Notes: generated by a model not told the origin, from the letters alone. A DNA stretch of 64,000 nt from an uncultured Sterolibacterium sp. (GCA_903930535.1 CAIYYX010000063.1:1-64000), one strand, 5' to 3'; shown: positions 24,279-33,641, numbered from the stretch's first letter. Program-made: numbers and translations.

Positions 24279-26228
24279 GTGACCAACGAAGCCGAGCACG
24301 AATATAGCGAGACCATAGTCGAACCCATCAATCCCTTGATGAAGGCTGTGACCGCCTTCCTCGGTGCCTTACTCACCGCCGCCTGTATCGCCTGGTCTCT
24401 GGATTTGCCCAGTCGCCTGGGTGCCGCCTTCTACACCCAGCAACTGCTGGCTTTTTCCCTGGGCATGGGCATCGCGATCGTCTATTTCTCCGTCTCATGG
24501 CGCGGCAAACCGCATCAGAGCAAGTTTCCCTGGCCCGATGTGATACTCGGCGTGCTTGGCCTTTGCGTCAGCCTCTGGATCTGCGTCGAATACCAGCGCC
24601 TGCTGGACGACGTCCCGTATTACACGCCCGAGGTTCTCTGGCTCAGCGTCGTCATCGTGCCTTTGGTGCTCGAGGCTTTGCGTCGCTGCACCGGATGGGC
24701 GCTGATGACCGTCGTCGTGGTCTTCATCGGCTACGCCCTGGTCGCCCACCTCATGCCTATCCAGATCCGGGGCAAGGCGGCAGAGTTTTTCCCCCTGATG
24801 ACTTATCTGGCCTTCGATACCAATGCCATGCTTGGCAGTTCCCTGAAGATCGGCGTCGAGGTGGTGATTCTCTTCCTGTTCATGGGCGACATGCTGATCC
24901 GGGCTGGCGGCGGCGAGTTTTTCATCGATATCGCCATGGCCTTTCTCGGCAAGAAGCGCGGCGGCCCGGCCAAGATCTGCGTCGTCGGATCGGGACTGTT
25001 CGGCATGATCTCGGGCAGCGCCGTCTCCAACGTGGCTTCGGTGGGACCGCTGACCATTCCGATGATGATTCGCTCCGGTTACAGCAAGAAGGATGCCGGC
25101 GCGATCGAGGCGGTCGGCTCGACGGGCGGCCAGCTCATGCCGCCGGTGATGGGCGCTGCAGCCTTCCTGATGGCCGAGTTCCTTGAGATTCCCTATGCCA
25201 CGGTTGCTCTCGCCGCCGCCATTCCGGCGGTGCTCTATTACATGGCGCTGTACTGGCAGGTCGATTTGATCGCGGCGAAAGACCATCTCAAGCCGATGAC
25301 CGATGAGATGCCCAAGCCGCGCGAAGTGCTGAAGGCAGGCTGGCATTTCATCGTGCCGCTGGCAGCTCTCGTCGGCATGCTGTTCTACTGGACGTCGGCG
25401 CCGCAACTCTCCGCCGTCGTCGCCGCTGTCGTCATCCTGGCGACAGGCATGGTGCGAGGCTATCGCCGTGATCGTCTCAAGCTCGCGGATCTGTGGCACT
25501 CGCTGGGTTCCACCGGGCGCTCCATGACCGACCTGATCATGACGCTGGCCGCAGCCGGCTTCGTCATCGGCGTGTTGAACGTCTCGGGCCTGGGCTTCGC
25601 CCTGACCTACTGGCTGGTCAGCCTCGCCGGCAACAATCAGTTCGTGCTCTTGATCATCTGCGCCGGTGTGGCCCTGGTCCTGGGGATGGGCATGCCGACC
25701 TCCGGTGTTTATATCCTGCTCGCCGTGCTCGCCGGCCCCGCCCTGATCCAGGCCGGGATCATGAAGCTCGCCGCCCACATGTTCATACTCTATTTCGGCA
25801 TGCTGTCGATGATCACGCCGCCGGTCGCGCTCGCCGCCTTCGCCGCCGCCAACATCAGCAAGGCCGGGCCTATGGAAACCGGCTGGGCGGCCTGCCGCAT
25901 CGGCTGGGCAAAATTCATCCTGCCCTTCATGTTCGTGCTCTCGCCGACGCTCTTGATGCAAGGCCCCGCCTTCGCCATCGTGTTTGACACCGTCACCGCG
26001 ATGATAGGCATCTATTATGCGACCTGCGGCATGATCGGCTACTATCGGAGGCCGATGTCGATTCTCCCGCGCATTCTGCTTTCCCTGGCGGGCCTGGCCG
26101 CAATCCTGCCCGACTCGCAACTGAACTTCGTGTTTCCGGGATTCGTCAGTCTGACGGGAGTTGCAGTCGGTCTGGTGGTGCTGGTTGTCGAATATCTCGC
26201 GATGCGCGGGAAGGCGATAGCCGCATAA
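24279..26228 (+). CDS. TRAP transporter fused permease (DctQ-DctM fusion)
   Basis: A 649-residue membrane protein in which the small four-helix DctQ-like domain (about residues 20-140) is fused to the large DctM domain with about 12 further segments. Typical large-subunit motifs are GSAVSNVASVGPLTIP, GSTGGQLMPPVMGAAAFLMAEF and LGMGMPTSGVY. Such fusions are the rule for TAXI-type TRAP systems. It is energised by a sodium or proton gradient. The start is a GTG at 24279 with little ribosome site. It ends just before a strong terminator hairpin. Confidence 0.95.
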   Translation: MTNEAEHEYSETIVEPINPLMKAVTAFLGALLTAACIAWSLDLPSRLGAAFYTQQLLAFSLGMGIAIVYFSVSWRGKPHQSKFPWPDVILGVLGLCVSLWICVEYQRLLDDVPYYTPEVLWLSVVIVPLVLEALRRCTGWALMTVVVVFIGYALVAHLMPIQIRGKAAEFFPLMTYLAFDTNAMLGSSLKIGVEVVILFLFMGDMLIRAGGGEFFIDIAMAFLGKKRGGPAKICVVGSGLFGMISGSAVSNVASVGPLTIPMMIRSGYSKKDAGAIEAVGSTGGQLMPPVMGAAAFLMAEFLEIPYATVALAAAIPAVLYYMALYWQVDLIAAKDHLKPMTDEMPKPREVLKAGWHFIVPLAALVGMLFYWTSAPQLSAVVAAVVILATGMVRGYRRDRLKLADLWHSLGSTGRSMTDLIMTLAAAGFVIGVLNVSGLGFALTYWLVSLAGNNQFVLLIICAGVALVLGMGMPTSGVYILLAVLAGPALIQAGIMKLAAHMFILYFGMLSMITPPVALAAFAAANISKAGPMETGWAACRIGWAKFILPFMFVLSPTLLMQGPAFAIVFDTVTAMIGIYYATCGMIGYYRRPMSILPRILLSLAGLAAILPDSQLNFVFPGFVSLTGVAVGLVVLVVEYLAMRGKAIAA

Positions 26229-26236
26229 GAAAATTC

Positions 26237-26267
26237 TGCGCCGGGGGGCGCGAAGTTCCCCGGCGCA
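26237..26267. terminator. Terminator hairpin after the TRAP permease gene
   Basis: Perfect 10-bp arms TGCGCCGGGG / CCCCGGCGCA (26237-26246 and 26258-26267) enclose an 11-base loop 8 bases after the permease stop. It also lies just beyond the end of the decayed minus-strand SulP gene and may originally have served both. Confidence 0.75.
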
Positions 26268-26272
26268 AGCCG

Positions 26273-26690
26273 TTAGCGAAGGGTCAGCGCTGCTACTGCT
26301 TCCTCGTCCGAGTCGAAGAGATTGTGCTCCGCGTTTTCCTTGATCAGATCGGTGCGCCCCATCACCTCCAGAACCGGCTTGGGCAGGCGGTAGAGATGAG
26401 TCGTGAACAACAATAATGTGAGAAGCACGAAGGCGACGCAGATCAGTTACGACAGCTCCGTTTTCGCCTCGGCAGACAGATTGAGCGCAGAGCGCGAGAA
26501 AGAACCGCTCACCGGCACGGAACTGCAGAAGGCCGCGGCGATCTTGGCTATCGCCTGACTGATCCATTGCTGATTCTCGTCCCAGCGGCTCTTGCTCTTG
26601 ATGGCAATTATTTTGCTGCTCGACAGGGTTTCCATGAAGCTGATCAGGGCGCGTCTGAGAAACGCTGCCAGGCCGAGATGACGGACGGCG
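26273..26690 (-). pseudogene. Decayed SulP-family anion permease (N-terminal loss, stop codon, internal deletion)
   Basis: Read on the minus strand in one frame, this stretch gives RRALISFMETLSSSK and VSGSFSRSALNL, both SulP permease transmembrane signatures. A premature TAA follows at 26446-26444. The same frame then continues with a hydrophobic helix and LYRLPKPVLE, and then jumps directly to a STAS-domain C-terminus (GRTDLIKENAEHNLFDSDEEA) ending in TAA at 26275-26273. The N-terminal half and most of the helices and STAS domain are missing. It is a relic of a sulfate-type permease, evidently dead. It fills the 464-base gap between the TRAP permease and the XRE regulator. Confidence 0.85.
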
Positions 26691-26692
26691 AT

Positions 26693-27361
26693 TTAAGTCT
26701 CTTGCTTGCGGCTGTTGCTGTGTCTGTTGAGAATGACCCAGATGGCAACGGCCGGCTTCTTTCCAATGGTCCACAGGCGGTGAGGCATCTGTGCATCGAA
26801 AGAGATTGAATCGCCTGGCCCCAGTTCGAACTCCTCGAAGCCTATCTTGAAGCCGAGTCGCCCGCTGATGAGGTAGGCATATTCGCGTCCGCCGTGGCGG
26901 ACCAGAGAATCCTCGGGGCAGGAAGCACCGCCGACGTCATAGACGATGTTGAGGAACTCGACCTCGGAGTCGGGCATGGCGGTCAGTCGCTCCCAGCGGA
27001 CCCCGTCAGCCAGTCTGATAGCCTTGCGGCTGTTGTGGCGCTGCACAGGAACGGCTGCGCTGACAGCGGCTTTTCCCCGAGTTTGTCGGCGAGTGGGTTC
27101 GTGATCGGGAGCAGAGGTTTCGCCGTCCCTGAAAAGATCATCGAGAGACAGTCCGAGCAGATTGGAGATCGTGTAAAGTGTTCCCACCGAAGGCTGCACG
27201 CGGCCGAGCTCGATCTGCGAAACGAGACTCGGTGAGACGCCGGCGCGACGGGCCAGGCCGCGCACGCTTTCTCCCGCTTGCTCGCGCGCCAGCCGCAGTC
27301 TTGCGCCGAGTTCGGAACCGACATTGGCTGGGGCGGGGGCAGGCGACAGTTTCTTGAGCAT
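26693..27361 (-). CDS. XRE-cupin transcriptional regulator
   Basis: A 222-residue regulator: an N-terminal XRE helix-turn-helix (about residues 20-75, GVSPSLVSQIELGRVQPSVGTLY) and a C-terminal cupin_2 ligand-binding domain (GREYAYLISGRLGFKIG, GDSISFDAQMPHRLW). The ATG at 27361 is preferred because a -10-like TATAGT lies 9 bases before it; a GTG at 27391 would give 232 residues. The choice is uncertain. It is divergent from the bicupin/SDR/Liv operon and likely controls it. Its cupin fold next to a bicupin enzyme hints that both recognise related small molecules. Confidence 0.92.
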   Translation of the reverse strand: MLKKLSPAPAPANVGSELGARLRLAREQAGESVRGLARRAGVSPSLVSQIELGRVQPSVGTLYTISNLLGLSLDDLFRDGETSAPDHEPTRRQTRGKAAVSAAVPVQRHNSRKAIRLADGVRWERLTAMPDSEVEFLNIVYDVGGASCPEDSLVRHGGREYAYLISGRLGFKIGFEEFELGPGDSISFDAQMPHRLWTIGKKPAVAIWVILNRHSNSRKQET

Positions 27362-27406
27362 GGCAATACTATACAGATTGTTTGTTGCCACTGGACAAAA
27401 TTACCA

Positions 27407-27435
27407 TTGACAGCCTAGATCGAGCGGATTATTGT
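27407..27435 (+). promoter_or_regulatory. Sigma-70 promoter of the bicupin-Liv operon
   Basis: A consensus -35 TTGACA (27407-27412), a 17-bp spacer and TATTGT (27430-27435) lie in the 118-base divergent region shared with the XRE-cupin gene. The start point would be near 27442, giving a leader of about 38 bases to the ATG at 27480. Confidence 0.7.
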
Positions 27436-27479
27436 TCGGCGCTACTTTACATGTCGCTTAATAATAAACAGGGGGCGGG

Positions 27480-28373
27480 ATGCATCACTTCATTTGCGCA
27501 GGCGATATAAGACTCGTGCCCGAATATGCGGGGAACAGCATTTCCTTCACCCGCTGTTCCGTGGTCGATGCGGCAGCAGGCTCGGTACACATGGGTGTGG
27601 GCATGTGCGAACTGGCAGCCGGCGGACGCATAGACAGCCACCTGCATTCCTTCGAGGAGAGCTTCTATGTGGTCGAGGGCAATCCGATTCTGGTGATCGA
27701 TGGCCGCGGTTATCCCCTCGTGCCAGGCGCCTGTGGCCTGATTCCGGTGGGCGTCGAACATGCCTGGCTTGGGCCCGCGCAGGGAAAAGCGAAATGGATA
27801 GACATGCTGGCGCCGCAGCCCAGGGTTTCCCCGGCTGACACCTTCTTTCTCGGGCCGCCGGCAAAAGTCGAAATGATGGATCTGGACATCCGCGACCCGC
27901 GCTCGCGAAATCTCTTCCGCATGGTGGACAGCGATATCGTGCTCGACAATCTCAAGAAGGGTGCGGGCGTCAATGCGCCGACCGTTTCCGCGAGCATGTC
28001 CACAGCGCTCCTCGCCTACAGCGGCATCGCGCTGAAGATGCTGGTCGATCAGCGCCTGGACGCACAGTTGCATACCATATTCATGGTCGAGTACCAGCCC
28101 GGCGGCGTCGCCCAGCCGCACGACCATCCGATGGAAGAGTCGTATATCATCCTCGATGGCGAGGTGGAGGCGGTCGCCGATGACAAGCGCTATACGCTCA
28201 AGGTCGGCGATGTGTTCTGGACGGGCGTGGGCTGCATCCACGCCTTCTACAACACCAGCGGCAAGACCGTGCGCTGGCTGGAGACGCAATCGCCGCAATT
28301 GCCGGCGCGGCATGGTTACCGCTTCAATCGCGACTGGGATTACCTCGCGGAGAAGCTGGCAAAAAAGGGCTGA
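27480..28373 (+). CDS. Bicupin protein of unknown function
   Basis: A 297-residue protein with two cupin_2 domains, each with a complete metal motif: SHLHSFEESFYVVEG (about residues 51-65) and PHDHPMEESYIILDG (about 207-221), plus downstream His. The layout resembles ureidoglycine aminohydrolase-type bicupins, but no purine-breakdown genes are near. It leads an operon with an SDR, a Liv-type importer and an amidohydrolase. A metal-dependent hydrolase or isomerase acting on the imported compound is the best guess. A G-rich GGGGGCGGG precedes the ATG. Confidence 0.87.
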   Translation: MHHFICAGDIRLVPEYAGNSISFTRCSVVDAAAGSVHMGVGMCELAAGGRIDSHLHSFEESFYVVEGNPILVIDGRGYPLVPGACGLIPVGVEHAWLGPAQGKAKWIDMLAPQPRVSPADTFFLGPPAKVEMMDLDIRDPRSRNLFRMVDSDIVLDNLKKGAGVNAPTVSASMSTALLAYSGIALKMLVDQRLDAQLHTIFMVEYQPGGVAQPHDHPMEESYIILDGEVEAVADDKRYTLKVGDVFWTGVGCIHAFYNTSGKTVRWLETQSPQLPARHGYRFNRDWDYLAEKLAKKG

Positions 28374-28403
28374 TCCAGTCACATTCACAGCAATGGAGAA
28401 AAT

Positions 28404-29096
28404 ATGAGTTCAGTCATTGTCGGAGGAACCTCGGGCCTGGGGCGGCAGCTTGCCGAGGTACTGGCCAAGCGCGGCGAGGAGGTCGTGATCACGGGACGCG
28501 ACGAGGCCCGGACGAAGAAAATCGCCGCTGAAATCGGCGGCAAGACGCGCGGCATTGCCCTGGATCTTGGCTCTCCCGATGAGATTGCAGGCAGGCTTGC
28601 CGGAGTCGGCCAAGTCAAGCATGTGGTGCTCGCGGCCATCGAGCGCGACGAGAACAGCGTGAAGAAGTACAACATCGCCAGCGCGATCCGTCTCGTGACG
28701 CTTAAGCTCGTCGGCTACACGGAAGTCATCCACACCCTTTCCCCGCGTTTCACGCAGGATGCTTCCGTGGTGCTCTTCGGCGGCCTGGCGAAGGAGCGGC
28801 CTTATCCCGGCTCGACAACGGTCTCCACGGTGAACGGCGGCATCACCAGCATGGTGAAAACCTTGGCGGTGGAATTGGCCCCGGTGCGCGTCAATGCCGT
28901 GCACCCTGGCGTCGTCGGCGACACGCCGGCCTGGGAAGGCAAGCCGCCCGAGGTTCTGGAGCGCATCAGGGTACGCACACCGATAGGTCGTCTGGCAACG
29001 ACCGATGACGTCGTTGACGCAGTAATCTTTCTGCTCGACAATCGATCAGTCAACGGCGTTAATCTGAACGTCGACGGCGGCTGGCTACTGCTTTAA
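28404..29096 (+). CDS. SDR-fold protein lacking the catalytic YxxxK
   Basis: A 230-residue short-chain dehydrogenase-fold protein with a nucleotide-binding GGTSGLGR near residue 7 and a good C-terminal end (GVNLNVDGGW). In the active-site region, where the family has YxxxK, it reads VSTVNGG (about residues 138-144), so both the Tyr and the Lys are absent. It may act as a reductase with an altered proton relay, or as a non-catalytic or isomerase-like member. GGAG precedes the ATG. It sits between the bicupin gene and the binding-protein gene, so is part of the operon. Confidence 0.88.
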   Translation: MSSVIVGGTSGLGRQLAEVLAKRGEEVVITGRDEARTKKIAAEIGGKTRGIALDLGSPDEIAGRLAGVGQVKHVVLAAIERDENSVKKYNIASAIRLVTLKLVGYTEVIHTLSPRFTQDASVVLFGGLAKERPYPGSTTVSTVNGGITSMVKTLAVELAPVRVNAVHPGVVGDTPAWEGKPPEVLERIRVRTPIGRLATTDDVVDAVIFLLDNRSVNGVNLNVDGGWLLL

Positions 29097-29135
29097 TTCC
29101 GGATTTTTGAAGTGTTTAACAGAGAGGGAGAAGAC

Positions 29136-30338
29136 ATGAAACTCATAAAAAAATTGATATTGTCCGCAACAGGAGTGTTGCTCGGCCTGGGTCTGCAAGT
29201 GGCAGTGGCTGCGCCCAGCGGTCAGCCGATAAAGGTAGGCGGCACACTGGCCCTGACCGGACCGCTGTCGGCTACGGCTCTTATTCACAAGCTCGCCGGG
29301 GAAATTTATGTTGAGCAGCTGAACAAGAAGAATGGCTTGCTCGGCCGCCCGGTGGAATGGATTCTGAAGGATGACCAGTCGAAGCCGGATCTGGCTCGCA
29401 CACTGTACGAGCAGCTGGTCACCGTGGACAAGGTGGATCTCCTGCTCGGACCCTACGCCACCGGCAACATTCTCTCCGCCGTCGGTGTGGCGCAGAAATA
29501 CCAGAAGGTGCTGGTGCACCACACGATGGGCATACCCAGCCTGGTCAAGTACGACATGCAGTTTCCGGCCTGGTCGGTCGGCTACGATCCGGCGACGACA
29601 GTCACCAACACCCTGCTTGATGCGCTCGCCTCGACCACGAAGTTTCCCAAGACGATCGCCATCGTCTCAAGCAAGTTCCCGTCTGTCTATATGATGTCGG
29701 TCGGCATGCGCGAAGCGGCGAAGAAGCGCGGTATCAAGGAAGTACTGTTCCTCGAATGGGAGTTCGGCAACAAGGATTTCGGCCCCATCGCCAGTCGTGT
29801 CAAGGATGCCAATCCTGATTTCATCTTCGTCGGCGCCATTGGCCTCGAAGGCAATCAACTGCTCGACGCCATGAAGAAGATCGACTATGTGCCGCCCATG
29901 CAGTACTTCATGTATCCGGCACCGGGCCCACTGGCCAAGGCACCGGGTGCCGAGCGGGCCATGGCCGGTTCGATCTTCGAACAGCATCCGCCCTTCACCA
30001 ACAATCCTCTCGCCGCCGAGTTCGTCAAGATTTTCAACGAGCGTGCAACCAAGGCGGGTCTGCCCGACAACGCCGTGGAAACCCAGGCTGCAGCCTCCTA
30101 TTCAGCCTGGCAGGTGATCGAAGCCGCGGTCACCGCGACCAAGAGCCTGGATGACAAGGTGCTCGCGGCATGGCTGAAGAAGAACAAGGTCGACACCATC
30201 CAGGGCAAGTTGCGTTTCGACGGCCCGAGTAATTTCGGCGATGATCTGCTGCGCGTGAAGCAGGTGCAAAACGGTCACTGGGTCGTCGTTTGGCCCAAGG
30301 AATGGGCCGCTCCCGGCGCCAAGCTGCTCACTCAGTAA
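29136..30338 (+). CDS. Branched-chain-type ABC substrate-binding protein (LivK-like)
   Basis: A 400-residue type I periplasmic binding protein of the Leu/Ile/Val-BP family with a signal peptide (residues 1 to ~27, cleaved near AVAA) and the opening VGGTLALTGPLS typical of the family. The start at 29136 has GAGGGAG upstream and is followed directly by the signal sequence. It supplies the LivH, LivM-LivG and LivF proteins encoded next. Members of this family in such loci often bind aromatic acids or amides rather than amino acids. Confidence 0.94.
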   Translation: MKLIKKLILSATGVLLGLGLQVAVAAPSGQPIKVGGTLALTGPLSATALIHKLAGEIYVEQLNKKNGLLGRPVEWILKDDQSKPDLARTLYEQLVTVDKVDLLLGPYATGNILSAVGVAQKYQKVLVHHTMGIPSLVKYDMQFPAWSVGYDPATTVTNTLLDALASTTKFPKTIAIVSSKFPSVYMMSVGMREAAKKRGIKEVLFLEWEFGNKDFGPIASRVKDANPDFIFVGAIGLEGNQLLDAMKKIDYVPPMQYFMYPAPGPLAKAPGAERAMAGSIFEQHPPFTNNPLAAEFVKIFNERATKAGLPDNAVETQAAASYSAWQVIEAAVTATKSLDDKVLAAWLKKNKVDTIQGKLRFDGPSNFGDDLLRVKQVQNGHWVVVWPKEWAAPGAKLLTQ

Positions 30339-30353
30339 CTCGACCTCAACCCG

Positions 30354-31211
30354 ATGAATTTTCCGAGCTGGACGCTTCTTGGTCAGTCCTTGTTATCAGG
30401 GATTTTCATCGGTTCTCTTTATGGCTTGCTGGGTCTGGGCCTCTCGCTATCCTGGGGCATGCTGCGGCAGATAAACCTGGCGCACTTTGCCCTGGCTTTC
30501 CTCGGCGCCTATCTCACCTTTCAACTCACTTCCGTCGGCGGCATGGATCCGCTTCTCACCCTGGGCTTGATCGCACCCGCCTTCTTCGCCTTCGGGGTCC
30601 TGATGCAATGGCTGTTCTCGCGCTTTTCCATCAGCCCTTTCAATTCGCTCCTGGTCACCTTCGGCCTCACCGTGATCATCGAGAGCCTGATCCAGTGGAT
30701 CTGGACCGCCGATTACCGCAAGATGGACTCGGTCTACGGCGAGATGAAATTCAAGATCGGCAGCCTCTATGTGCCCTTGCCTGAACTGCTCACGCTCATC
30801 ATCGCGGTAACGCTGTCCTTGTCCACCTGGGCCCTGCTGCGTTATACCGATCTGGGCAAGGCAATGCGGGCGGCTGCAGAGGATCCGCAAATCGCCGCGG
30901 CCTTCGGCGTCAATGAAAAAAGGCTGGCGCTGCTCCTCTCGGGTCTCGCCGCCACCTTTGCCGGAGTGGCAGGTCTCTGCCTGGCGCTGTCCTACACGCT
31001 TTCGCCATCGCAGATCTATGCCTGGATTGGCGTCGTGTTCGCCGCGGTGATGATAGGCGGCCTGGGCAATCCCATCGGCCCTCTCATTGCCGGCATCGTG
31101 ATCGGGGTAGCCGAAGCCATGACCATGGCGCTCATTTCCCCGGCGTGGGCGCCTCTGGTTTCCTTTTCCCTGCTGATACTCGTGCTCCTGACGCGCGCGG
31201 ATAAAGTATGA
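30354..31211 (+). CDS. Branched-chain-type ABC permease (LivH-like)
   Basis: A 285-residue inner-membrane permease with about eight hydrophobic segments and the LivH cytoplasmic-loop motif AMRAAAEDPQIAAAFGVN, followed by VFAAVMIGGLGNPIGP. It starts 15 bases after the binding-protein stop and overlaps the next gene by four bases (ATGA). It forms the channel with the LivM part of the fusion protein. Confidence 0.95.
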   Translation: MNFPSWTLLGQSLLSGIFIGSLYGLLGLGLSLSWGMLRQINLAHFALAFLGAYLTFQLTSVGGMDPLLTLGLIAPAFFAFGVLMQWLFSRFSISPFNSLLVTFGLTVIIESLIQWIWTADYRKMDSVYGEMKFKIGSLYVPLPELLTLIIAVTLSLSTWALLRYTDLGKAMRAAAEDPQIAAAFGVNEKRLALLLSGLAATFAGVAGLCLALSYTLSPSQIYAWIGVVFAAVMIGGLGNPIGPLIAGIVIGVAEAMTMALISPAWAPLVSFSLLILVLLTRADKV

Positions 31212-32941
31212 AGCTATCGGCTCCTGCTTGGATCGCACTTGTCGGACTTGGTTTGGCAACCGTTCCCTTTTTTGGGCTGCCTGCCTTCTACGAGTCTTTC
31301 CTGTACCTTATTTTTTCGGCCATCGTACTGGCCACCTCGTGGAATATTCTCTCCGGCTACTCCGGTTACTTTTCCTTCGGACACGGCGCCTTCTTCGGCG
31401 CCGGCATGTACACCACTGCGACGCTCACCAGCAAATTCGAGATCCCCTTCCTCTGGACCTTGCCCGCTGCGGGAATCATCGCTGCGCTCCTGGGCGTGGG
31501 TGTGGGCGCGGTGGTGTTTCGCCTGCGCAGGTTGCGCGGCGAGTTGTTTGCCCTCTTGACCCTGGCGGTCACCTTCGTACTGGCTACCATTGTGCTGAAC
31601 ACGCCCATCGATGGCGGTCAGGGGGTTCCCCTTACGGCGGTGACGCTGCCGGCCATCCTCTCTTCGCCGTCTTCGACGCTTTATGTTCTGGGGCTGGCCA
31701 TGGCGCTCCTGACCTTGTGGATCGCCTACTCCATCTATCTCGCGAAACTGGGAACGGGCCTGTTCGCCATCCATGACGACGAGGATGTTGCCGAAGTCAT
31801 GGGCGTGCCGACATACCGCTACAAGCTCATCGCCTTCGGCTTGTCGTGCGCACTGGCTGGCGTGGCCGGCGGCATTCATGCCATGTTCATTTCCTATGTC
31901 ACGGTTGGCGAGACTTTCTCCATCATCGTGCCCCTCAACGTCGTGTTGATGAGCGTCTTGGGCGGCACCCGCCACTGGCTGGGCCCTGCGGTCGGCGCGA
32001 CAGTGATCACAGCACTGCTCTATGGTTTCACCGCCGGCGATTATCCTGTGGCCGGGCGCGCCGCCGTCGGCCTGATCCTGATCGTGGTCATCCTGTTCAT
32101 GCCGGAAGGTTTGCTCGGACGTTTCATTCCGCGTCTGGAGGGGCGCAGACGCAAGACCACGGCAGCGACGCCCGTGGCAGCGGCGCCCGCGCCGGACGCC
32201 GTGCAGGCAAGTTCCGAGACCCTGCTCAGGATCAACGGTCTTTCCAAGGCCTTTTCCGGTGTCCAGGCGCTCGATGGCGCCGATGTCGAGGTGCGCCGCG
32301 GCGAGATCCTGGGCCTCGTGGGACCGAACGGTTCGGGGAAGTCCACGCTGATCAATATGATTAGCGGCCACTTCCGCTTGGATTCGGGAAGCATCGTCTT
32401 CGATGGCGTGGACATCGCGGGGCTGCCCGCCCACCGCGTGGCCCAGGCCGGCATCGCCCGCACCTACCAGATACCCAGACCCTTCGCGCATCTCTCCGTG
32501 CTGCAGAACGTCACCCTGCCGGCCATGTTCGGCCGCGCTGCCCTGGGCAGGGGTGCTGCAGAATCCGAGGCCAGATACTGGCTGGAGTTCACAGGCCTGG
32601 CGGAAAAGGCCGACGCCTTGCCGGGAGAGCTCAATCTGCATCAACGCAAGTTTCTTGAACTGGCACGCGCGCTCGCATCCAGACCGCGGCTGCTGCTGCT
32701 GGACGAGGTCCTGTCGGGGCTCACGCCCGCGGAGATCGACCATGCGATTGCCACCATCAGAACGATACGTGACCTGGGCGCGACCATTGTTTTCGTCGAA
32801 CATGTGATGCATGCCGTGATGGAACTCTCTGACCGCATCGTCGTCCTGAACTACGGCAAGGTGATCGCCGAGGGCAAGCCCGAGGAGGTGATGCGCCGGC
32901 CGGAAGTTGTCACCGTCTATCTTGGCAAACCCCATGCTTGA
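31208..32941 (+). CDS. LivM-LivG fusion: ABC permease joined to ATPase
   Basis: A 577-residue fusion. Residues 1-310 are a LivM-type permease (HGAFFGAGMYT, VMGVPTYRYKLIAFGLSCALAG). After an Ala/Pro-rich linker (about 315-335) residues 340-577 are a LivG-type ATPase with Walker A GPNGSGKST, Walker B LLLLDEVLSG and the switch His in FVEHVMHAVM. The LSGGQ-type signature is weak: the corresponding segment reads LNLHQRKFLELARAL, as in many LivG proteins. Overlaps LivF by 8 bases. Fusion locks permease and ATPase into 1:1 supply. Confidence 0.94.
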   Translation: MKLSAPAWIALVGLGLATVPFFGLPAFYESFLYLIFSAIVLATSWNILSGYSGYFSFGHGAFFGAGMYTTATLTSKFEIPFLWTLPAAGIIAALLGVGVGAVVFRLRRLRGELFALLTLAVTFVLATIVLNTPIDGGQGVPLTAVTLPAILSSPSSTLYVLGLAMALLTLWIAYSIYLAKLGTGLFAIHDDEDVAEVMGVPTYRYKLIAFGLSCALAGVAGGIHAMFISYVTVGETFSIIVPLNVVLMSVLGGTRHWLGPAVGATVITALLYGFTAGDYPVAGRAAVGLILIVVILFMPEGLLGRFIPRLEGRRRKTTAATPVAAAPAPDAVQASSETLLRINGLSKAFSGVQALDGADVEVRRGEILGLVGPNGSGKSTLINMISGHFRLDSGSIVFDGVDIAGLPAHRVAQAGIARTYQIPRPFAHLSVLQNVTLPAMFGRAALGRGAAESEARYWLEFTGLAEKADALPGELNLHQRKFLELARALASRPRLLLLDEVLSGLTPAEIDHAIATIRTIRDLGATIVFVEHVMHAVMELSDRIVVLNYGKVIAEGKPEEVMRRPEVVTVYLGKPHA

Positions 32942-33641
32942 ACTCGATCACATAGAGGTCTGCCACGGTTTGGCGACCGCTCTCTGGGACGTCTCCCTGA
33001 AAATGGCCGCGGGCGAACTCGTCTGCGTCGTCGGGCCCAACGGAGCGGGCAAGACCACCCTGATCGAAGCCATCGCCGGCCTGAACCGCATCACCGCAGG
33101 CACGCTGTCCATGGATGGAGCCAGTCTTAACAAATTGGCCAGGAACAGGTTCTGCGACCAGGGTATCGCCATTGTTCCCGAGGGACGGCGCTTGCTCACC
33201 ACCATGAGCGTGCAGGAGAACCTCGAACTTGGCAGCTACAGGGCTGCCGCCCGCGTGCATCGGCAGGCATCGCTGGAGCGGGTGCTCGCCCTGTTTCCTG
33301 TGCTGAAGATGCGTCTTGCGGCGCCGGCCGGAACGCTTTCCGGCGGTCAGCAGCAGATGGTGGCGATAGGTCGCGCGCTGATGGCGCAGCCGCGACTGCT
33401 TCTCCTGGATGAACCTTCGCTGGGTCTCGCGCCATCCATCGTTCTGGAAATGTTCAAGGCCATTCGCGACATCAACGAGAGCGGCGTTGCCGTGCTGCTC
33501 GTCGAACAGAACGTAGCCATGGCGCTGGAGATCGCGGCGCGCGCCTATGTGCTGGAAGAGGGCCGTATCATTGCCGAAGGCACTCCGGAAAAACTGCTGA
33601 CAGAGCCCCATATTCGGCGTGCTTATCTCGGAGAAGCGTAG
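32934..33641 (+). CDS. Branched-chain-type ABC ATPase (LivF-like)
   Basis: A 235-residue ATPase: Walker A GPNGAGKTT (near residue 35), signature LSGGQQQM, Walker B LLLLDEPSLGLAP and switch His replaced by Gln in LLVEQNVAMAL, as usual in LivF. The ATG at 32934 is inside the end of the LivG coding region, so translation is coupled. The TAG stop codon is the TAG of the GTAG head of a REP element that begins at 33638. Confidence 0.95.
   Translation: MLELDHIEVCHGLATALWDVSLKMAAGELVCVVGPNGAGKTTLIEAIAGLNRITAGTLSMDGASLNKLARNRFCDQGIAIVPEGRRLLTTMSVQENLELGSYRAAARVHRQASLERVLALFPVLKMRLAAPAGTLSGGQQQMVAIGRALMAQPRLLLLDEPSLGLAPSIVLEMFKAIRDINESGVAVLLVEQNVAMALEIAARAYVLEEGRIIAEGTPEKLLTEPHIRRAYLGEA

Noticed and set aside
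24495-26774. 759-residue minus-strand open frame across the TRAP permease and SulP relic
   Set aside because: It is antisense to a clear membrane-transporter gene and translates to His/Asp/Gln/Arg-rich sequence typical of a GC-rich shadow frame; it also crosses a terminator.
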